Positions 18,074 through 26,820 of a DNA stretch of 64,000 nucleotides are shown in pieces. How positions within the stretch are numbered: the stretch's first letter is position 1; every line of letters begins with the position of its first letter. A program made the translations under genes and the position numbers. Source of the DNA: Myxococcota bacterium (GTDB lineage: Bacteria > Myxococcota_A > Polyangia > Polyangiales > Polyangiaceae); assembly GCA_963169915.1 (NCBI GenBank), contig CAUJEM010000035.1, positions 1 through 64,000 of the forward strand. Direction: 5' to 3'. The notes under the pieces were generated by a model, which saw nothing but the letters and a program-made list of their open reading frames with translations, was not told the DNA's origin and did not search any database.

Positions 18074-18196
18074 GCCGGCATCGTGGCACGAGCGCCTCAC
18101 CGCCGCAACGCACCGTGGCGCGAGCGTCGGCGCCCCGCTCGACCCCTCGGGCGCCTGCCGCTCCCGCCTCTGACCTCCGCGTGGTAGGTCACCCCG

Positions 18197-19132
18197 GTGC
18201 GCACCGCGTTCTTTGGTACCCCCGACCTCGCCGTCCCTGCGCTGCGGGCCCTGGCACGGACCACGCAGCTCGTCGGGGTGGTGTGCCAGCCCGACCGCCC
18301 CGCCGGCCGAGGGATGAAGCTCCAGCCGCCCGCCGTCAAGACGGCCGCGCTCGAGCTGGGAGTCGAGGTGCATCAGCCCGTGAAGGTGCGGACCGGGCGG
18401 CTCGACGAGTGGCTCCGTGAGCGCGGCGTGGAGGCGGTGATCGTCTTCGCCTATGGGCGCATCCTGCCTCCGGCGGTGCTCTCGGCGCCTCGGCTCGGTT
18501 GCCTCAACCTCCACGCCTCGCTGCTGCCGCGCCTGCGCGGCGCCGCCCCCATCCAGTGGGCCATCCTCACTGGGGAGCGGGAGACGGGGATCAGCCTGAT
18601 GCAGATGGCGGAGGGGCTTGACGTAGGCCCTGTCTACCTCAGCCGTAAGCTCATGATTTCAGAGGATGAAACCGCTGGCAGCCTGGCCGAGAAGCTGGCC
18701 CACCTGGGCGCCGAGCTCATCCACCGGGATCTCCCCGGCGTGCTCGAGGGCGGCCTGCTCCCCACCCCGCAAGACGAGCGGCTCGCCACGTGGGCGCCCC
18801 CCATCACCCGTGAGCACCTCGAGCTCGACTGGACCTGGCCGGCAGCGCGGATCACGGCGTGGGTGCGCGGGCTGTCCCCGAGACCAGGGGCTCAGACGCA
18901 CTGGCGCGGCAAGCTGCTCCGCATCGGCCACGCCCTGCCCGTCGAAGACGGTCCCGCCGGGCGCCCCGGGACCGTGCGCGTCAGCGGGCGGCGGATCTGG
19001 GTGTGCTGTGGGGCAGGGGCCGTGGAGCTGCTGCACGCGCAGCTCGAGGGGCGCAAGATGCTGAGCGCCGGCGACCTCATCAACGGCCGGGTGCTCCAGG
19101 ACGGCGAGCAGCTCGGCCCGGGGCTGCCATGA
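18197..19132 (+). CDS. fmt: Methionyl-tRNA formyltransferase
   Basis: This enzyme formylates initiator Met-tRNA using 10-formyltetrahydrofolate. The 311-residue protein begins at a GTG with RTAFFGTPDLAVPALRAL, has the catalytic Asn and His in LNLHASLLPRLRGAAPIQWAIL, the conserved Asp later in MAEGLDVGPV, and a C-terminal tRNA-binding domain with GRKMLSAGDLI. There is no def gene next to it, although fmt is commonly adjacent to def elsewhere. Its stop overlaps the next start (ATGA), coupling it to the small HExxH protein gene. Confidence 0.96.
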   Translation: MRTAFFGTPDLAVPALRALARTTQLVGVVCQPDRPAGRGMKLQPPAVKTAALELGVEVHQPVKVRTGRLDEWLRERGVEAVIVFAYGRILPPAVLSAPRLGCLNLHASLLPRLRGAAPIQWAILTGERETGISLMQMAEGLDVGPVYLSRKLMISEDETAGSLAEKLAHLGAELIHRDLPGVLEGGLLPTPQDERLATWAPPITREHLELDWTWPAARITAWVRGLSPRPGAQTHWRGKLLRIGHALPVEDGPAGRPGTVRVSGRRIWVCCGAGAVELLHAQLEGRKMLSAGDLINGRVLQDGEQLGPGLP

Positions 19133-19728
19133 ACGAAGAATATCCTAACTATAACGCCTATTTGTCAAAGCTTCGGGAGGAGTTTCCTCAGTTTCGGATC
19201 CGCCCGAAGCGCGGGGACCGGCTCTCCACCTGGATCGACCGAGCGCTCAAGCTCGTGACCTTGGGACGCCAGGACCGCTACCTCACGGAGTATCACACGG
19301 TGCTCGGTGAGACCCTCTGGGTGCCGGACGCCTGGGCTCGCCTCGGAGATCTGGAGCGGGTGGTGCTGCTGCGTCACGAGCGCATCCATCTGCTGCAGCG
19401 GCGTCGCTGGGGCTCGGTCGGGATGGCGCTGCTCTACCTGCTGCCGCTGCTGCCGGTGGGGCTCGCCTATGGACGCGCTCGCCTCGAGTGGGAGGCCTAC
19501 GAAGAGACGCTCCGCGCCACCGCAGAGCTCCTCGGCCGGGAGGCGGCGCGCTCTCCCGCGCTGCGGCGACAGATTGTTGGCCGCTTCACGGGTCCAGACT
19601 ACGGCTGGATGTGGCCGTTCGAGGGTCAGGTCGAGCGGTGGTACTCGGCTGCCCTCGCGCGGGTCGAGTCGAGCCTCGGGCCCGCTGACAGCCACGAGCA
19701 ACGCACGCTAGACTCAGGATGGAGCTGA
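19129..19728 (+). CDS. Small HExxH (zincin-like) protein
   Basis: A 199-residue protein of unknown family. It has a zinc-protease signature H83-E84-R-I-H87 in LLRHERIHLLQ, directly followed by a hydrophobic segment (about residues 97-115, SVGMALLYLLPLLPVGLAY) and then RLEWEAYEETL, where Glu122 could be the third metal ligand as in gluzincins. The two helices would have to fold back on a short membrane-associated hairpin. The start at 19129 overlaps the fmt stop (ATGA), and the stop is immediately followed by the ATG of the Hsp70-like gene. Its genomic setting suggests a role linked to protein synthesis or folding, but no substrate can be named. Confidence 0.7.
   Translation: MNEEYPNYNAYLSKLREEFPQFRIRPKRGDRLSTWIDRALKLVTLGRQDRYLTEYHTVLGETLWVPDAWARLGDLERVVLLRHERIHLLQRRRWGSVGMALLYLLPLLPVGLAYGRARLEWEAYEETLRATAELLGREAARSPALRRQIVGRFTGPDYGWMWPFEGQVERWYSAALARVESSLGPADSHEQRTLDSGWS
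19685..19714 (+). promoter_or_regulatory. Candidate internal promoter for Hsp70-like gene
   Basis: Inside the 3' end of the HExxH gene, CTGACA (19685-19690) is followed after 18 bp by TAGACT (19709-19714). This would start transcription close to the ATG at 19729, giving a very short leader, and would let the Hsp70/J pair be expressed apart from fmt. Confidence 0.35.
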
Positions 19729-22686
19729 ATGGGACCTGTACTCGGCATCGATTTGGGCACGACGAACTCCGTCGTGGCCGTCGTGAAGGAAGGGGTCGCC
19801 ACCGTGCTGGCGGACGACCAAGGGCGGCGCCTCATCCCCTCGGTGGTGTCCTTCCACCCGAACGGCACCGTGATCGTCGGGGAAGAGGCGCGTCAGCGGC
19901 GCCTCATCGACGCCCCCAACACCATTTATTCCATCAAGCGCCTCATCGGACGCTCGTGGGACTCCGAAGAGGTCCGCACGGCGCGCTCCCGCTTCCCCTT
20001 CGAGCTGCGCGAGGGCCCCGGCCAGGCGGCCCTCATCGTCGCCCGCGGCGAGACCTACACCCTCCCGGAGATCAGCGCCTTCGTCTTGCGCAAGGCCAAG
20101 GCCGTGGCGGAGGCGGCCTTGGGGGAGGAGGTGGAGCGGGCGGTCGTCACCGTCCCCGCCAATTTCAATGACCTGCAGCGGGCCGCCACCAAGGTCGCAG
20201 GGCGCGTGGCGGGGCTCGAGGTCGTGCGCATCATCAACGAGCCCACCGCCGCGGCGCTCGCCTATGGCTTCGGCAAGACCGACAAGGAGCGCATCGCCGT
20301 CTACGATTTCGGCGGGGGCACCTTCGACGTCACCCTGCTGGATCTGGCGGACGGCGTGTTCGAGGTGCTCGCCACCGCCGGGAACACCTTCCTCGGCGGT
20401 GACGACCTCGACGAGGCCCTCACGGGGGAGTTCGCTCAGCAGTTTCTCAAGCAGCATCGCTACGACGTCCGGCAAGATCCGCAGGCCCATGAGCAGCTCT
20501 TGTTCGCCGCGGAGCAAGTGAAGCGGCGCCTCAGCACCGACACCGAGGCGACGGTGGACATCCCGGAGGTGGCGCATGGCCCCGGCGGCAAGCCCCTGGG
20601 CTTTCGCGCCAGCATGACGCGCGCGGAGCTCGAGCGGCTGGCGCGCCCGCTCGTCGAGCGCACCTTCGACGTGTGCCGCGAGGCGCTCGGGATCGCCCGG
20701 CTCCAGCCCGGTGACTTCGATCGCGTCTTGCTCGTCGGTGGCTCCACCCGGGTTCCGCTCGTCCGAGCGCAGGTCGAGGAGTTTTTCCGCCGCCCCATCC
20801 AGGGGGACCTCAGCCCGGACGAGGTAGTGGCCTTGGGCGCTGCCCTCCAAGGACAAGCGCTCTCCGGGACGGAGCGGCGCCACGCCTCGCAGATCCCCTC
20901 GGCGCCGCGCCCCGGCCGCGCCACCGATCCGGCCCTCACCCCGAAATCACGCCCCCCTCAGCCGCGCGGTCGCGGGACCCTCCCACCGCAGATCGGCCTG
21001 CCGCCCGCTGGTGCGCGACCTCGGCTGGACACCCACCCAGGGCTCGCCAGCGCGGGTCGGCCCCGGATGCCGACGTCCCCGGGGCTCGCGCGCGAGGCCG
21101 CGCCGGCCCGCGGGCGACCGATGGTCATCCAGCCGCCGCGCGGCCTCGGCGCCGAGGGAGCCCCCAACACGCAACAACAGCGCTCCCACGAGCGGAGCAC
21201 CACCAATCCCGGGCTCCTCGCGCCGGCGCAGCCCGCGGCGACCCCTGGCCGCCGGGTGACGAGCCCCACGGGCGTCTCGCCCGCCACGCCCCCGGCGCCG
21301 GGGCCCAAGGACGGGGCAGCCTCGCTCGCTCCCGCCAGCACGCTCATGAGCGCCGGGGCAGCCGCCCGGGAGGCCATCGCCTCCGTCCACGACGAGGAGC
21401 CAGGCGGTGCTCCCCAGCAGGCCAAGCCCGGCGCGGGGCGCTCGCGGCTCCCCACGACGACCCAGCGCCAAGAGCTCGGCGTCCCTGCCGCGGCGGCAGC
21501 GCTCGCGGCCGAGCTCCCCATCGTCACCGCGCAGGGCCTCGCCCGAGAGGCCACGCCCGCGCCGCCGCCAGCGCACGCGCCCACCCCAGGCCCCGCCGCG
21601 CTCGCGCCCCCGCTCGTCTCCCCGCCGGTCGCGCCATCCCCACGAGCGGGCGCAGCGCCAGCGGCTCAGCAGCGGCGCACGGCGCCCCTGGCGGCCGCTG
21701 CGCCGCTGCCGCTCGTGAGCCCCGCGACGCCCGCGCCGCCGCTCGCAGCGAGCCCCACGCCGCCCCCCGTCGCGCCCGCCGCCGCGCCGAGCGCTCGACG
21801 TGACAGCAGCACCTGGCAGCTCGACCCGGACGAGCTCATCACCGAGGCCTCGGTCCAAGCGGACTTCCGCTCGCTCGGGATGACCCAGTCTGCCAGCGGC
21901 GTCTGGCAGCTCTCCGAAGACGACGTCACGGCCGTGGAGGAGGACATCGAGCAGCTCGAGGTCCCCGCCGAGTTTGGCGCTCCCGAGCCCGCCGCGCCGC
22001 CTGCCGCCGCGGCGGCGCCGCTCGGCACTCGGACGCAGGTGCTGCCCACGCTGGGCGCGCCACCGCAAGTGCCGCCCACGCCTGAGGCTGCCCCCTGGGC
22101 GCCCCCCACGGCGCCGGTGACGGCGCCGGCGTGGTCCGCGCCTCCGATGGCCGCCGCGGCCCCCCCCCCGGCGTCCCTGACACCCGCCCAGCCTCCCGCC
22201 GCCTGGCCTGGCGCCGTCGCCCTGGGCGGCATCGCCGCGGCGCCGGCCCCCATCATCCGTGAGGCCCCGCAGGTCCCGCTCCTCATCGACGTGACCCCCC
22301 TGAGCCTCGTGGTCGAGACGGTCGGCGGCTACTGCGACACCGTCATCGAGCGCAACACCCCGGTGCCCACCTCTCGGACCCGCGAATTCGTCACGGGCAA
22401 GGACAACCAGACCCACGTGCGCGTCCGCGTCAGCCAGGGAGAGTCCGAGCACTTCGCGGAGAACACGCTGCTCGGAGAGCTGGAGCTGGCTGGGCTCCGC
22501 GCCGCACCTCGCGGCGCGGTGCGCATCGCGGTCTCCTTCGCGCTCGACACCGACGGCATCCTGAACGTGGCGGCCTCGGACGTGCAGACCGGACAGGCCA
22601 CGACGGCGCGCCTGCAGCTCGTGGGCGCGACCTCCGCCGCCGACCTCCAGCGCATGGCGCAGCGCCACGCGCGCCACCCCATGTAG
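19729..22686 (+). CDS. Hsp70/DnaK-like chaperone with long Pro/Ala insertion and no lid
   Basis: This is a 985-residue Hsp70 relative. Residues 1-~385 are a complete ATPase domain: [51 protein letters not shown] and [12 protein letters not shown]. Residues ~385-848 are a Pro/Ala-rich region with no counterpart in DnaK, broken by a more ordered acidic patch at ~690-735 ([27 protein letters not shown]). The substrate-binding beta domain begins at residue ~850 with [20 protein letters not shown]. The protein stops soon after it, so the helical lid is absent. The interdomain linker of DnaK is thus replaced by a huge spacer. The J-domain gene follows after 4 nt and is the likely partner. Confidence 0.9.
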   Translation: MGPVLGIDLGTTNSVVAVVKEGVATVLADDQGRRLIPSVVSFHPNGTVIVGEEARQRRLIDAPNTIYSIKRLIGRSWDSEEVRTARSRFPFELREGPGQAALIVARGETYTLPEISAFVLRKAKAVAEAALGEEVERAVVTVPANFNDLQRAATKVAGRVAGLEVVRIINEPTAAALAYGFGKTDKERIAVYDFGGGTFDVTLLDLADGVFEVLATAGNTFLGGDDLDEALTGEFAQQFLKQHRYDVRQDPQAHEQLLFAAEQVKRRLSTDTEATVDIPEVAHGPGGKPLGFRASMTRAELERLARPLVERTFDVCREALGIARLQPGDFDRVLLVGGSTRVPLVRAQVEEFFRRPIQGDLSPDEVVALGAALQGQALSGTERRHASQIPSAPRPGRATDPALTPKSRPPQPRGRGTLPPQIGLPPAGARPRLDTHPGLASAGRPRMPTSPGLAREAAPARGRPMVIQPPRGLGAEGAPNTQQQRSHERSTTNPGLLAPAQPAATPGRRVTSPTGVSPATPPAPGPKDGAASLAPASTLMSAGAAAREAIASVHDEEPGGAPQQAKPGAGRSRLPTTTQRQELGVPAAAAALAAELPIVTAQGLAREATPAPPPAHAPTPGPAALAPPLVSPPVAPSPRAGAAPAAQQRRTAPLAAAAPLPLVSPATPAPPLAASPTPPPVAPAAAPSARRDSSTWQLDPDELITEASVQADFRSLGMTQSASGVWQLSEDDVTAVEEDIEQLEVPAEFGAPEPAAPPAAAAAPLGTRTQVLPTLGAPPQVPPTPEAAPWAPPTAPVTAPAWSAPPMAAAAPPPASLTPAQPPAAWPGAVALGGIAAAPAPIIREAPQVPLLIDVTPLSLVVETVGGYCDTVIERNTPVPTSRTREFVTGKDNQTHVRVRVSQGESEHFAENTLLGELELAGLRAAPRGAVRIAVSFALDTDGILNVAASDVQTGQATTARLQLVGATSAADLQRMAQRHARHPM

Positions 22687-22690
22687 CCGC

Positions 22691-23233
22691 GTGACCGGCG
22701 AGGAGCTCGAGCCGCACCCCCTGTGGGCCTGGGACCAGATCCTGGACGACTGCAGCTACTACGAGCTGCTCGGCCTGCTGGAGATCTCCGACGACTCCAC
22801 GATCAAGGCCGCGTACCACGCCTTCGCTCGGAGCTTTCACCCCGATGGCTTCATGGGGGAGCCCGAGGCCTTGCGCGCGGCGGCCTCGCGCGTCTTCGAG
22901 CGAGGCTCGGAGGCCTACCGCGTGCTGTCGAACCCCAAGCTGCGCACCCTCTACGATCGCGCGCTGGCGACGGGGCAGCTCCGGCTCGACGCCACCCGCG
23001 CGGGCGAGGCTTCGGACTTACCTCCCGGGAGCCTCTCGCTCAGTGCGCTGTGCCGCTCCCCCGGCGCCAAGCTCAAGGCGAAGGCCGCCGAGCAGTCCCT
23101 CGAAGCCGGGCGCCTCCGCGAGGCGTACCAGCAGCTCCAGCTCGCGCTCGCCATGGAAGGCGATGGAGCGGCGCCGGAGCTGCTCGAGCGCCTCGACGCG
23201 ATCGATCTGATGCTGTTCGCGCGCGGTGAGTGA
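22691..23233 (+). CDS. J-domain (DnaJ-like) co-chaperone
   Basis: A 180-residue protein starting at GTG. Residues ~22-89 are a J domain: YYELLGLLEISDDSTIKAAYHAFARSF, the HPD tripeptide at 50-52, and YRVLSNPKLRTLYDRAL. The C-terminal half (~100-180) is Ala/Leu/Glu-rich helices, TPR-like in feel (LEAGRLREAYQQLQLALAMEG), with no zinc-finger or G/F region, so it is not a class A/B DnaJ. Because it sits 4 nt behind the unusual Hsp70 gene, it most likely stimulates that ATPase. A 12-bp tandem duplication (GGTGAGTGAGGC twice, 23225-23248) spans the stop codon. Confidence 0.88.
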   Translation: MTGEELEPHPLWAWDQILDDCSYYELLGLLEISDDSTIKAAYHAFARSFHPDGFMGEPEALRAAASRVFERGSEAYRVLSNPKLRTLYDRALATGQLRLDATRAGEASDLPPGSLSLSALCRSPGAKLKAKAAEQSLEAGRLREAYQQLQLALAMEGDGAAPELLERLDAIDLMLFARGE

Positions 23234-23253
23234 GGCGGTGAGTGAGGCGCCGC

Positions 23254-24120
23254 TCAGGTCAGGGCCGGCTGCCACAGCGTGCGATGCTCCACGAAGGCCT
23301 CGATCCCGCTGAGCGGACAGCCGGGCGCCAGGCTCCCTTCACCCGCCGAGGCGCGCCAGCCGCGTCGCCCGCTCCCGCGCGCCCAGCGCCCGAGCTCGGC
23401 GTCGAGCGCACCATCGCTGGTCCACCACGAGAGCCCGCGCACGTCCCGCCGCTCGAGCAGCCCGCGGACGAGCACGCCCTGATCGCCACAGAGGACGTTG
23501 ACGGCGCCCGCAGGGAGCCCTGCCTCGACGACGCACTGCGCCCAGCAGAGCGCGGGCCGCGGCTCGAGCTCCGGCGCCACCACGACGAGCGTGTTGCCCG
23601 AGAGCAAGGCCGGGAGGCTCGCCGTGACCACGCCGAGCAGGCCAGGTCGCGCCGGGGTGACGACCAGCACGACCCCGAGCGGCGCGAGCGAGGGGACGAC
23701 GCAGCTCCCCACGCCGCGCGGCGCCGCGCCGGCGAGCAGCAGCGGGGCCTTGTCCGTCCAACCTGCGAAGCTCACGCTCGCGTCGACGGCCGCCGCGTGC
23801 TCCTGCTCCGCGGCCGCCCCGAGCGCGGTGAGCAAGCGCTCGTCCCCGCGGCGCTCCTCGAGCGCCGCAGCCGCGCGATAGAGCAGCTCACCGCGCTCGG
23901 CGGCGTCCACGGCCGCCCAGCCCGCCAAGGCCTGGACGGCCGCGCCCCAGGCGTCGAGCGCGTCACCCTGGCCAGCGCGCGGGAGCCGCTCCCCCGGGGC
24001 CCCTGCAGGCTCGCCGCTCGCCGCCGCGCCGTCGACGAGCTGGCCGCCGATCAGCAGGCGCCACGGCTGCGCCACCCGCCAGCGCGGGGTGGCTGCGGAC
24101 GGTGAAGCTCGGTGGCTCAC
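23254..24120 (-). CDS. Truncated aldehyde-dehydrogenase-like protein (ALDH16 C-terminal-like half)
   Basis: A 288-residue protein containing only the N-terminal two thirds of an aldehyde dehydrogenase fold: WRLLIGGQLVDG, then a helical bundle, LGVVLVVTPARPGLLG, ALLSGNTLVVVAPELEPRPAL and GLPAGAVNVLCGD. It ends before the catalytic domain. It starts with GTG overlapping the stop of the upstream ALDH gene by 4 bp (GTGA). ALDH16 enzymes have a full ALDH domain followed by a shortened second one; this gene corresponds to that second part as a separate polypeptide. It may scaffold or dimerise with its neighbour rather than act alone. Confidence 0.78.
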   Translation of the reverse strand: MSHRASPSAATPRWRVAQPWRLLIGGQLVDGAAASGEPAGAPGERLPRAGQGDALDAWGAAVQALAGWAAVDAAERGELLYRAAAALEERRGDERLLTALGAAAEQEHAAAVDASVSFAGWTDKAPLLLAGAAPRGVGSCVVPSLAPLGVVLVVTPARPGLLGVVTASLPALLSGNTLVVVAPELEPRPALCWAQCVVEAGLPAGAVNVLCGDQGVLVRGLLERRDVRGLSWWTSDGALDAELGRWARGSGRRGWRASAGEGSLAPGCPLSGIEAFVEHRTLWQPALT

Positions 24121-25574
24121 TCCCCCACCTCCAAGAAGACGCGGAGCAGCTCCCAGCCGCGCGCCGCCAGCTCCATCGACCGCTCTTCACCGAGCCCGGG
24201 CGCCGCCGTCGGCTCGGCGTTGAGCCACAGCCGCTGCGCCGCCGCCCCCTGGGCCAGCCGCAGGGCGCGCGCCCCCGACTCGGACCAGACGACGAGCTCC
24301 CCTGACGGCGGCAGCCGCCGTAGCAGCTCGAGCGCCTCCGGCTCCGTGCGGAAGCTGGTCAGGGTGATCCGAGGCCCAGCGCCCTCGGCAGCCTGCCACC
24401 ACGGCGCCGAGGGCGACACCTCCGTGAGCACGGAGGGCGCCAAGTACCAGCCCCGCGGCGGGAGCGCGAGCGGCGGCGTCCACGACGGCACGCGCGCCGT
24501 GCGCGCGCGCTCGAGCTCCGCGCGCGCGCTCTCGAGGTGCTCCACGGCGCGGAGCGGGCCGAGCTCGGTGACGCGGTCGAGCGGCTCCCCCACGCGCAGC
24601 CGCCCGAGCCGCTCTCGCAAGCGCTCGGCGAAGCGCTCCCACGCGCGCTCCTGCACCAGCACGCGGACCCCCGCGCCAGCGCCGCTCACGCGCGCCAGCA
24701 GCCGCGCGACCGTCCCGTCGACGGCGGCCTCCAGCGACGCGTCCGCGGCGACGAGCTGCGTCGCCGTGAGCTGGCGCTGCACCACGATCCGCTTCCCAGC
24801 GGCGACGCTCGCGGCGCCGAGGGCCCTCACGGCGCCCTCTCCCCCGCTGACGTGCAGCAGCTCGACCTCGGGCTGGCGCACGAGCGCCTCCGCCAGCTCC
24901 ACCCCGCCGGTCAGCACGCTGAGCAGGCCGGGAGGCAGGCCCGCCTCGCTCGCGATCTCACCGAGCAGCAAGCCCCCGAGCGGCGCCGAGCGCGCCGGCT
25001 TCACCACGACGGCGTTGCCACAGGCCAGCGCGGCGGCGACCCTCTCCATGACCCCAGCGAGCGGCGAGCCGCCATCGACGAGCAGCGCCACCACGCCGAG
25101 CGGCCGTGAGGGCCGGCCACGCAGGGCCCAATGGAGCTTGTCGGCCCAGCCGGCGAAGTACCGCCCGTGGGCCACCGCTGGCAGCACCTCCTGCTGCGCG
25201 CAGGCGTGCACCGGGCGGCCCGTGTCGAGGCTCAGCGCCGCCGCGAGCCGGTCCGACGCCCACCGCAGCGACGCTGCGAAATGGTGGAGGCGCTTGCCCC
25301 GCTCGATCCCGCTGAGGCTGGCCCAACGCCGCTGCGCCTCCACCGCAGCGGTGAGCGCGAGCGCGGCGTCCGCGGCGTCCGCGGCGGCGACCTCGGTCAG
25401 CGGCGCTTCGGTGGAAGGACGGAGCACCACGTCGTAGCGTCCCGCACGTGGCGCCTGCCAGCGCCCGCCCAGCAGCAGCTCGTAGCGCGCCCGCACGCCC
25501 GCCAGCTCCGCCGCGACGACGGACGACTCATAGCCCCAGAGGCCCTCCTCCGCCGGGCGCGGCGCCTCGCTCAC
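24117..25574 (-). CDS. Aldehyde-dehydrogenase-like protein without catalytic Cys (ALDH16-like)
   Basis: A 485-residue protein of full ALDH length: YELLLGGRWQAP, LGVVALLVDGGSPLAGVMERVAAALACGNAVVVKPA, GLPPGLLSVLTGG. At the active site the usual GQxC segment is replaced by SGAGAGVRVLV (about residues 290-300) with no Cys, and the Glu-bearing ELGG segment is replaced by QRQLTATQL. Classical NAD-dependent aldehyde oxidation is therefore not expected. It starts with GTG at 25574 overlapping the deoC stop (GTGA). The deoC-ALDH-half-ALDH order and the lost Cys resemble ALDH16, in which vertebrate members also lack the nucleophile. Confidence 0.82.
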   Translation of the reverse strand: MSEAPRPAEEGLWGYESSVVAAELAGVRARYELLLGGRWQAPRAGRYDVVLRPSTEAPLTEVAAADAADAALALTAAVEAQRRWASLSGIERGKRLHHFAASLRWASDRLAAALSLDTGRPVHACAQQEVLPAVAHGRYFAGWADKLHWALRGRPSRPLGVVALLVDGGSPLAGVMERVAAALACGNAVVVKPARSAPLGGLLLGEIASEAGLPPGLLSVLTGGVELAEALVRQPEVELLHVSGGEGAVRALGAASVAAGKRIVVQRQLTATQLVAADASLEAAVDGTVARLLARVSGAGAGVRVLVQERAWERFAERLRERLGRLRVGEPLDRVTELGPLRAVEHLESARAELERARTARVPSWTPPLALPPRGWYLAPSVLTEVSPSAPWWQAAEGAGPRITLTSFRTEPEALELLRRLPPSGELVVWSESGARALRLAQGAAAQRLWLNAEPTAAPGLGEERSMELAARGWELLRVFLEVGE

Positions 25575-26464
25575 GACGCCCCCCGCGGCGCTGCGGGGAG
25601 CGCCTCGAGCGCCGCGACGACGGCGCTCAGCAAGGTGCTGGCGCCGAGGCGAAAGCGCGCGGGCGCGAGCCACGCGGCGCCGAGCGTCTCGCGCACCAGG
25701 ACCACGTAGGCGAGCGCCTGCGCCGCGGTCCGGATCCCCCCCGACGCCTTGATGCCGACGCGCCGACCCGTCGCTCGGTAGTGCTCTCGTATCGCCTCCA
25801 GCATCACGAGCACCGACGCCGGTCGCGCCCCCGGCTCGCTCTTGCCCGTGGACGTCTTGATGAAGTCCGCCCCAGCGCGCATCGCGAGCAGGCTCGCGGC
25901 GCGCACGTCGTCGTAAGCGCCGAGCTCCCCCGTCTCCACGATGACCTTCAAGACGCGCGCTTGGCAGAGCTCCTTCATCGCCGCGATCTCATCGTACACC
26001 CGCGCGCCGCGGCCGCTCAGAAGCGCGCCACGGTCCAGGACCATGTCGAGCTCGTCAGCGCCCTCCCCGAGCGCGCGCCGCGCCTCCTCGAGCCGCACCT
26101 CGAGCGGGGAGTGCCCGCTCGGGAAGGCGCCCACCACCGAGGCCAAGGCGACCGCCGAGCCCTCCAAGGCACGGCGCGCCGGCGCCACGAGCAGCGGCGA
26201 GACGCACACGGCCGCGACGCTCGGCAGCGACGCGCGCGCCGACGGCCTCACCGCGCGGCTCACGAGCTGCGCGGTGCTGAGGGGGGTGTCCACCCCTTCG
26301 AGGGAGGTGAGGTCGAGCGCGCTCAGGGCGAGCTCGAGCGCCGGCCTGGAGCCACGCTGTAGCTCACCCAGCCGCGCGAGCTCGGCGGCGCGAGCCTCGA
26401 CCATCCAGCGGCTCACGCCGCCGGAGCCGAGCTCAGCGGGCGGTGCGGCTCGCTCTGACATCAT
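25571..26464 (-). CDS. deoC: Deoxyribose-phosphate aldolase
   Basis: This enzyme splits 2-deoxyribose-5-phosphate into glyceraldehyde-3-phosphate and acetaldehyde. The 297-residue protein has the class I aldolase features ELDMVLDRGALLSG, KVIVETGELG, the Schiff-base lysine in DFIKTSTGKS, and the second lysine in VGIKASGGIRTAAQAL. Two ATGs lie in tandem at 26464 and 26461. It is the first gene of a coupled trio with the two ALDH-like genes. An acetaldehyde-producing enzyme with dehydrogenase-like partners makes metabolic sense, though the partner lacks its nucleophile. The N-terminal ~50 residues are longer than in E. coli DeoC. Confidence 0.94.
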   Translation of the reverse strand: MMSERAAPPAELGSGGVSRWMVEARAAELARLGELQRGSRPALELALSALDLTSLEGVDTPLSTAQLVSRAVRPSARASLPSVAAVCVSPLLVAPARRALEGSAVALASVVGAFPSGHSPLEVRLEEARRALGEGADELDMVLDRGALLSGRGARVYDEIAAMKELCQARVLKVIVETGELGAYDDVRAASLLAMRAGADFIKTSTGKSEPGARPASVLVMLEAIREHYRATGRRVGIKASGGIRTAAQALAYVVLVRETLGAAWLAPARFRLGASTLLSAVVAALEALPAAPRGAS

Positions 26465-26820
26465 GGACAGTCAATGTGTGATTTTTCATCGAGAGTGCAG
26501 CCAGCGTCAGAGCCTCGCGAGGCGTGCCGCCACGCGCGGGGCTCGGCCTCGGCGGTGTAGGGTGTAGCGTAGGAGAGGCGCCTCGGGGAGCGCCGTGCTA
26601 GACTGTCCGCCGAGCGCTGGGCTCATCGCAGGCAAGGCCCGCTCGGTGGTGATGGGCGGCTCGCCCAAACTGCTTTCATCCTTGGCGCGGGCGGTGATAG
26701 TCTGCACGCGTCTTTTTTGTGGCTAGATCCCCATCGCCGCTCGGACGTAACCCAGTAAGACTCACCCCCCCCAACCCGCTTCCCAGCGCCTGATCAGTTT
26801 CGTCGAGAGGAAGGCCGTCA
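26465..26820. other. Divergent intergenic region deoC / zinc-ribbon-GYF gene
   Basis: A 356-bp gap between two divergent genes, so it should hold promoters for both. It contains AT-richer patches at 26470-26490 (near deoC) and 26700-26720. TAGACT at 26599-26604 and GATAGT near 26696 could be -10 elements toward the plus strand, but no paired -35 is convincing. A short minus-strand reading frame here (26507-26707) shows no coding features. Confidence 0.4.

Noticed and set aside
26507-26707. A 66-codon minus-strand ORF in the deoC/ZnR-GYF gap.
   Set aside because: No ribosome-binding site, signal peptide or coherent composition; it sits where promoters are needed.
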